From the NCBI RefSeq assembly GCF_000282515.1, contig NZ_AKJD01000154.1, forward strand, positions 17,331-81,330: 64,000 nucleotides of DNA, written 5' to 3'. This DNA is from Pseudomonas sp. GM80. GTDB taxonomy: Bacteria; Pseudomonadota; Gammaproteobacteria; Pseudomonadales; Pseudomonadaceae. A program made the position numbers and the translations under genes. Each line of letters begins with the position of its first letter. Within the stretch, counting starts at the first letter, position 1. Below, piece by piece: positions 59,501 through 64,000 of this stretch. The notes below the pieces were generated by a model. The model did no database searches. It saw nothing but the letters and a program-made list of their open reading frames with translations, and had not been told where the DNA came from.

Positions 59501-60847
59501 TTAGCTGCCCGCGACGGTCATCCGTTCGATCAACACCGAACCCGTGCGAATATTGCTGCGCAGCTCCAGGTCATTACCGACCGCGACGATCTGCTTGAAC
59601 ATGTCGCGCATGTTGCCGGCGATGGTCACTTCCTGCACCGCGAACTGGATTTCGCCGTTCTCGACCCAGAAACCCGCCGCGCCGCGCGAATAGTCACCGG
59701 TGACCATGTTCAAGCCATGGCCCATCAATTCGGTGACCAACAGACCACGGCCCATACGCTTCAACAGCGCCGCCTGGTCTTCGTCGCCATGGGTAACGAA
59801 CAGGTTATGCACGCCGCCGGCGTTGGCGGTGCTTGGCATGCCGAGTTTGCGCCCGGAGTAGGTGCCGAGGATGTACGAGACCAACTCGCCCTTTTCGACG
59901 AACGGTTTGGCGTACGTCGCCAGACCATCACCGTCGTACGAAGCGCTGCCCATCGCGCGCATCAGGTGCGGACGCTCATCGATGGTCAACCATTCCGGGA
60001 ACAGCTTCTGCCCCAGCGTGCCTTCGAGGAACGACGACTTGCGATACAAGCTGCCGCCGGACACCGCCGAGAGGAAACTGCCGAACAAGCCACCGGCCAG
60101 CTCCGCTGAAAACAACACCGGCACTTCACAGGTCGGTACCGGACGCGCGCCCAGACGGCTCGCCGCCCGCTGCGCCGCACGCTGACCGATGCTCACCGGG
60201 TCGGCCAGCAAGGTGCCCTGACGGCTGACGTCATACCAATAATCGCGCTGCATCTGGCCATCGGCTTCGGCAATCATCACGCAGCTGAGGCTGTGCCGGG
60301 TCGAGGCGTAGCCACCGATAAAACCGTGGCTGTTGCCGTAAACGCGGCAGCCTTGATGCGTGCTCAACGTGGTGCCATCGGCGTTCTTGATCCGCGCGTC
60401 GGCATCGAACGCCGCCGCTTCGCAGATCAGCGCCTTCTCGATGGCCTGCTCCGGGGTGATGTCCCATTCGTGGAACAGATCGAAATCCTGCTGCTCGCGA
60501 GCCATCAGCGCGGCATCTGCCAGGCCCGAGGCTTCGTCTTCAGAGGTGTGCTTGGCAATCGCCAATGCCGCCGCGACGGTTTCGCGAATCGCCTCCGGCC
60601 CGGTGGCGGACGTGCTGGCCGAGCCTTTGCGCTGGCCGACGTACAGCGTGATGCCAAACCCCTGATCGCGGTTGAACTCGACTGTTTCGACCTCGCGCTG
60701 ACGCACCGAAGTGGACAAGCCCTGTTCCAGCGACACCGCCACTTCGCAGGCACTGGCGCCCTGACGCTTGGCTTCGGCAATGATCTGCTCGACCTGTTCT
60801 TGCAGTGCCGGCAAAGCCTGCGGGCCGACGCTTTCAACTGCACTCAT
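59501..60847 (-). CDS. pmbA: Metalloprotease PmbA (TldE)
   Basis: PmbA/TldE and TldD form a zinc protease that matures microcin B17 and similar peptides and degrades the antitoxin CcdA. The 448-aa protein is the subunit without the HExxxH motif. It shows RQREVETVEFNRDQGFGITL at the N-terminus and the C-terminal PSTANAGGVHNLFVTHGDED and GLLVTELMGHGLNMVTGDYS. The ATG at 60847 has GGAG at 6 bases; in-frame starts up to 12 bases earlier are less likely. darP is divergent upstream, and tldD follows beyond darP. Confidence 0.93.
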   Translation of the reverse strand: MSAVESVGPQALPALQEQVEQIIAEAKRQGASACEVAVSLEQGLSTSVRQREVETVEFNRDQGFGITLYVGQRKGSASTSATGPEAIRETVAAALAIAKHTSEDEASGLADAALMAREQQDFDLFHEWDITPEQAIEKALICEAAAFDADARIKNADGTTLSTHQGCRVYGNSHGFIGGYASTRHSLSCVMIAEADGQMQRDYWYDVSRQGTLLADPVSIGQRAAQRAASRLGARPVPTCEVPVLFSAELAGGLFGSFLSAVSGGSLYRKSSFLEGTLGQKLFPEWLTIDERPHLMRAMGSASYDGDGLATYAKPFVEKGELVSYILGTYSGRKLGMPSTANAGGVHNLFVTHGDEDQAALLKRMGRGLLVTELMGHGLNMVTGDYSRGAAGFWVENGEIQFAVQEVTIAGNMRDMFKQIVAVGNDLELRSNIRTGSVLIERMTVAGS

Positions 60848-60955
60848 GCTCATCTCCACTCAAATTCTGCTTTCGGCTGGGGCCATCGAGCGACCGGGCC
60901 GGACAAGCGGCCCCCGACTGGTTATCATGGCGGCGTTTCTTTGCGGACTGCCACC

Positions 60956-61480
60956 ATGGTTGATTCTTACGACGACTCCCTCGATACGGGAGAAAAAAGC
61001 AAATCTCAGGTCAAACGCGAGCTGCATGCTCTGGTTGACCTTGGCGAGCGCCTTACAACACTCAAGCCTGACTTGGTGGCAAAACTGCCACTGACCGACG
61101 CGATGCGCCGTGCCTTGGCCGATGCGCCCAAGCACACCGCGAATATCGCGCGTAAACGGCATTTGCAGTTCATCGGCAAACTGATGCGCGATCAGGACAC
61201 TGACGCGATTCTGACCTTGCTCGATCAACTCGATGCCTCCACTCGCCAATACAACGAGCGTTTCCATAACCTGGAACGCTGGCGCGATCGCCTGATCGCG
61301 GGCGACGATGCCGTGCTGGAAAAATTCGTCGTCGAGTACCCGGACGCCGATCGCCAGCAATTGCGTTCCCTGATCCGTCAGGCTCAGCACGAGGTTGCGC
61401 AAAACAAACCTCCTGCTTCCAGCCGCAAGATCTTCAAGTACATCCGTGAGTTGGACGAGACTCAACGCGGCCTGCGTTGA
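60956..61480 (+). CDS. darP: Ribosome-biogenesis protein DarP (YjgA, DUF615)
   Basis: DarP binds late 50S ribosomal precursors in E. coli and is called a dual-action assembly factor. The 174-aa protein has SQVKRELHALVDLGERLTTL, LPLTDAMRRALADAPKHTAN, RKRHLQFIGKLMRDQDTDAI and the C-terminal basic PPASSRKIFKYIRELDETQR, all typical. The ATG at 60956 gives the family length; upstream sequence of this frame is antisense to pmbA. Placement between pmbA and tldD is conserved in Pseudomonas. Confidence 0.94.
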   Translation: MVDSYDDSLDTGEKSKSQVKRELHALVDLGERLTTLKPDLVAKLPLTDAMRRALADAPKHTANIARKRHLQFIGKLMRDQDTDAILTLLDQLDASTRQYNERFHNLERWRDRLIAGDDAVLEKFVVEYPDADRQQLRSLIRQAQHEVAQNKPPASSRKIFKYIRELDETQRGLR

Positions 61481-61490
61481 TCTCATCCCT

Positions 61491-61575
61491 TGTAGGAGCT
61501 GCCGAAGGCTCGGGCCGCGATCGGACGATCTTTTGATCTTTAAAAACAAAGATCGCAGCCTGCGGCAGCTCCTAC
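61491..61575. repeat. REP inverted pair (GTAGGAGCTGCCG..GGCTGCGATC family), left arm with insert
   Basis: The left copy reads gtaggagctgccgaaggct, then an extra cgggccgcgatcggac, then gatcttttgatc; the right copy is intact (gatcgcagcctgcggcagct). The insert is 16 bases long and looks like a local duplication or gene-conversion mark. Confidence 0.85.
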
Positions 61576-61585
61576 ACACGTTTCT

Positions 61586-63028
61586 TTATGCGCCCGTACC
61601 ACCGACGGTGATCGCATCGATTTTCAGCGTCGGCTGACCCACGCCTACCGGCACCGACTGCCCATCCTTGCCGCACGTACCTACACCGCTGTCCAGCGCC
61701 AGATCGTTACCGACCATCGACACCCGGCTCATTGCCTCAGGGCCGTTGCCGATCAACGTCGCGCCTTTGACCGGCGCGGTAATCTTGCCGTCTTCGATCA
61801 GATACGCCTCGCTGGTGGAGAACACAAACTTGCCGCTGGTGATGTCGACCTGACCGCCGCCGAGGTTGGCGCAGTAGATGCCCTTCTTCACCGACGCAAT
61901 GATTTCCGCCGGATCGCTCTCGCCACCGAGCATGTAGGTGTTGGTCATCCGAGGCATCGGCAGATGCGCGTAGGATTCACGACGACCGTTACCGGTACGG
62001 GCCACGCCCATCAGGCGCGCGTTGAGCTTGTCCTGCATATAACCCTTGAGCACGCCGTTTTCGATCAGCGTGGTGCACTCGGTCGGCGTACCTTCGTCGT
62101 CGACACTCAGCGAACCGCGACGGCCACTCAACGTACCGTCGTCGACGATGGTGCAAAGTTTCGAGGCAACCATTTCGCCCATGCGCCCGCTGTAGGCGGA
62201 ACTGCCCTTGCGGTTGAAATCGCCTTCCAGACCGTGGCCGACCGCTTCGTGCAACAGCACGCCAGACCAGCCCGAACCCAGCACCACCGGAAAAGTACCG
62301 GCCGGTGCCGGGATCGCTTCGAGGTTCACCAGCGCCTGACGCAACGCTTCACGGGCATAGCCCATGGCGCGGTCTTCGGCGAGGAAATAACGGTAATCGG
62401 TACGCCCGCCGCCGCCATGCCCGCCGCGCTCGCGACGGCCATTCTGCTCAACGATGACGCTGACGTTGAAGCGCACCAGCGGCCGCACATCGGCAGCCAG
62501 ACCGCCATCGGTAGACGCCACCAGAATCCGCTCCCAGACCCCGGCCATGCTCACACTGACCTGCTGGATACGCGGATCAAGCGCGCGGGTCGCGACGTCG
62601 ATGCTCTTGAGCAATTCGACTTTCTCGGCCCGGCTCAGCACTTCCAGCGGGTTATCCGGCGCGTACAACTGGGCGACGTCTTGGCTGGTGAACGCCTGCA
62701 CCGTGCCGTTCTGCCCGGCACGGGAGATCGAACGCGCCGCACGGGCCGCCGCGCCGAGGGCTTCGAGGGTGATCGCGTTGCTATAGGCGAAACCGGTTTT
62801 CTCACCGGATTGCGCGCGCACGCCAACGCCCTGGTCGAGGTTGAAGCTGCCTTCCTTGACGATGCCGTCTTCCAGTGCCCAGGACTCGGAGATCTGTCCC
62901 TGAAAATACAGGTCGGCGGCATCGATGCCCGGACCGGCCAGATCGCCGAGTACGCCTTGCAGGCTCTCGATGGTCACGCCGCCCGGTGCCAACAGGTGAT
63001 CACTGACTGAGGACAACAACTCGCTCAT
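61586..63028 (-). CDS. tldD: Metalloprotease TldD
   Basis: TldD is the catalytic subunit of the TldD-TldE protease. The 480-aa protein has the zinc motif LLHEAVGHGLEGDFNRKGSS (HExxxH) and the downstream Cys/metal-ligand region LGGGQVDITSGKFVFSTSEA, plus the N-terminal GIDAADLYFQGQISESWALE. It pairs with pmbA, two genes away. The ATG at 63028 is chosen because it gives the usual N-terminus (MSELLSSVSDHLLAPGG); an upstream ATG adds seven residues. It is 5 bases after the amidase gene stop, so they are co-transcribed. Confidence 0.95.
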   Translation of the reverse strand: MSELLSSVSDHLLAPGGVTIESLQGVLGDLAGPGIDAADLYFQGQISESWALEDGIVKEGSFNLDQGVGVRAQSGEKTGFAYSNAITLEALGAAARAARSISRAGQNGTVQAFTSQDVAQLYAPDNPLEVLSRAEKVELLKSIDVATRALDPRIQQVSVSMAGVWERILVASTDGGLAADVRPLVRFNVSVIVEQNGRRERGGHGGGGRTDYRYFLAEDRAMGYAREALRQALVNLEAIPAPAGTFPVVLGSGWSGVLLHEAVGHGLEGDFNRKGSSAYSGRMGEMVASKLCTIVDDGTLSGRRGSLSVDDEGTPTECTTLIENGVLKGYMQDKLNARLMGVARTGNGRRESYAHLPMPRMTNTYMLGGESDPAEIIASVKKGIYCANLGGGQVDITSGKFVFSTSEAYLIEDGKITAPVKGATLIGNGPEAMSRVSMVGNDLALDSGVGTCGKDGQSVPVGVGQPTLKIDAITVGGTGA

Positions 63029-63032
63029 AGGT

Positions 63033-63893
63033 TTACGCCTTAAATTCATGTTCTGAAGCAGGCCGCTGTGCGCCCTGCGAGAAAAACCGCCGATGACGCG
63101 TCACCGGCATTCGCGCCCTGATGGACGCTTGTTCATTGCTATCGCGCTCGGCCAACAACACCGCTTCGCCTTGATCCTGCTGCGTCAGCACGCGGCCCCA
63201 CGGGTCGACAATCGACGCATGGCCGAAGGTTTCGCGCGGCCCCGGATGGGTACCGCCCTGCGCTGCCGCCAATACATAACACTGGGTTTCGATGGCCCGT
63301 GCGCGAATCAGCACGTCCCAATGCGCCGCGCCGGTCACCGCAGTAAACGCCGACGGTGCGGTAATCAATTCAGCACCGGCGGCGCGCAATTCGCTGTAAA
63401 GCTCCGGGAAGCGCAAGTCGTAACAAACGGTCAGGCCCAATTTACCCACCGGCGTGTCCGCCACCACCACACCACTGCCATAAGCATAGTCATCGGATTC
63501 GCGGTAACGACCGCGATTGTCCGCTACATCGACATCAAACAGATGCAACTTATCGTAGCGGGCAACGAATTCGCCGTGTTCATCGACCAGCAACGAACAG
63601 GCATTGGCCTTGCCCCTCGGCTGACCTACCGGCGGCAACGGCAACGTGCCAGCCACTATCCATAACTTGAGGTCGCGGGCGGTCTGTTTCAACCATGGCA
63701 GGATCGGTCCTTCGCCCAATGCTTCGGCACGGCCGATGTCGGCAACGTCGCGACGGCCCATGGCGGCGAAGTTTTCCGGCAGCACTGCCAGCTTCGCACC
63801 GCCGGCTGCAGCCTGTTCGAGCAGGCGCCGGGCCTGAACCAGATTGGCCAGTACGTCGCTCTGGCTGACCATTTGAATCACCGCTAAAGACAT
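63033..63893 (-). CDS. Nitrilase-family carbon-nitrogen hydrolase
   Basis: The 286-aa protein has the Glu-Lys-Cys triad of the nitrilase superfamily: E in LAVLPENFAAMGRRD, K in RYDKLHLFDVDVAD and C in LTVCYDLRFPELYSEL. It is closest to the Nit1/omega-amidase and deaminated-glutathione-amidase group. Such enzymes repair dead-end metabolites (deaminated glutathione); the exact substrate needs test. The ATG at 63893 has a GAGG site. It lies right before tldD on the minus strand, as in other Pseudomonas. Confidence 0.9.
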   Translation of the reverse strand: MSLAVIQMVSQSDVLANLVQARRLLEQAAAGGAKLAVLPENFAAMGRRDVADIGRAEALGEGPILPWLKQTARDLKLWIVAGTLPLPPVGQPRGKANACSLLVDEHGEFVARYDKLHLFDVDVADNRGRYRESDDYAYGSGVVVADTPVGKLGLTVCYDLRFPELYSELRAAGAELITAPSAFTAVTGAAHWDVLIRARAIETQCYVLAAAQGGTHPGPRETFGHASIVDPWGRVLTQQDQGEAVLLAERDSNEQASIRARMPVTRHRRFFSQGAQRPASEHEFKA

Positions 63894-63922
63894 GGCCACT
63901 CCTCGGAATCTACACACAACCC

Positions 63923-64000
63923 TGTAGGAGCTGCCGCAGGCTGCGATCTTTTGATCTGGTTTTTAAAAAAATCAAAAGATCGCAGCCTGCGGCAGGTCCT
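63923..64000. repeat. REP inverted pair (GTAGGAGCTGCCG..GGCTGCGATC family), cut by window end
   Basis: Left arm gtaggagctgccgcaggctg-cgatcttttgatc and right arm gatcaaaa-type mirror aaaagatcgcagcctgcggc. The last bases show aggtcct where other copies have agctcct, a point change in the right arm. Confidence 0.85.

Overview
The window is chromosomal DNA from a Pseudomonas of the P. fluorescens group. Reasons: GC-rich coding bias throughout; classic Pseudomonas gene orders (folM-folE-folX, rpoN-hpf-ptsN-rapZ-ptsO, kdsD-kdsC-lptCAB, mlaFEDCB-ibaG-murA-hisGDC, fagA-fumC-orfX-sodA, cysD-cysNC, Nif3/algW); and many copies of the inverted-pair REP elements that these species carry between genes.

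Layout. 1-3.5 kb: a MerR-type regulator cut by the window edge, a membrane-anchored ABM-domain protein, the tetrahydromonapterin genes folM/folE/folX, a DUF1244 protein and a HopJ-family protein. 3.7-4.7 kb: trxB. 4.7-23.2 kb: an apparent accessory block of about 18 kb between trxB and cysZ. Its first half (5.0-14.2 kb) is an orphan type VI secretion cluster: hcp, vgrG, a small candidate cell-wall-hydrolase effector, a secreted protein likely to be its immunity protein, a Tle3-type lipase effector, a DUF2875 (Tla3-type) adaptor and a PAAR tip. In front of hcp lie a sigma-54-like promoter and a 46-bp perfect palindrome that looks like an enhancer-binding-protein site. Its second half (14.2-23.2 kb) is a compact lipid-modification cluster of eight genes that matches no pathway I know: a PAP2-desaturase fusion, two GNAT-like proteins, an alpha/beta hydrolase, a ferritin-like di-iron protein, a fatty-acid desaturase, a GH3-family acyl-adenylating ligase and a Rieske oxygenase.

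23.3-34.2 kb: cysZ, a GT4 glycosyltransferase, an Old Yellow Enzyme, a glutathione peroxidase, slyD, a DUF3565 gene, pta, a YihG-type acyltransferase, and the sulfate-activation genes cysD and cysNC. 34.4-40.0 kb: a Nif3-family protein, the AlgW/DegS-type protease, an unidentified 136-aa protein, and a TonB receptor plus DUF4198 pair that suggests metal uptake, with a 14-bp-arm dyad over its start codon. 40.1-55.4 kb: histidine genes, murA, the Mla phospholipid transport operon, then divergently the Kdo/LPS-export genes, rpoN and the nitrogen-PTS genes. 55.5-64 kb: a ZIP transporter, the Fur-regulated fagA-fumC-orfX-sodA operon with a clear Fur box, pmbA/tldE, darP, tldD and a nitrilase-family amidase.

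The strongest candidates for something new are the 14-23 kb lipid cluster, the small effector/immunity pair behind vgrG, the operator architecture in front of hcp, and the two-start adaptor gene. No tRNA, rRNA, CRISPR array, integrase or insertion sequence was seen. The only gene-free stretch over 300 bases is 4651-5360.
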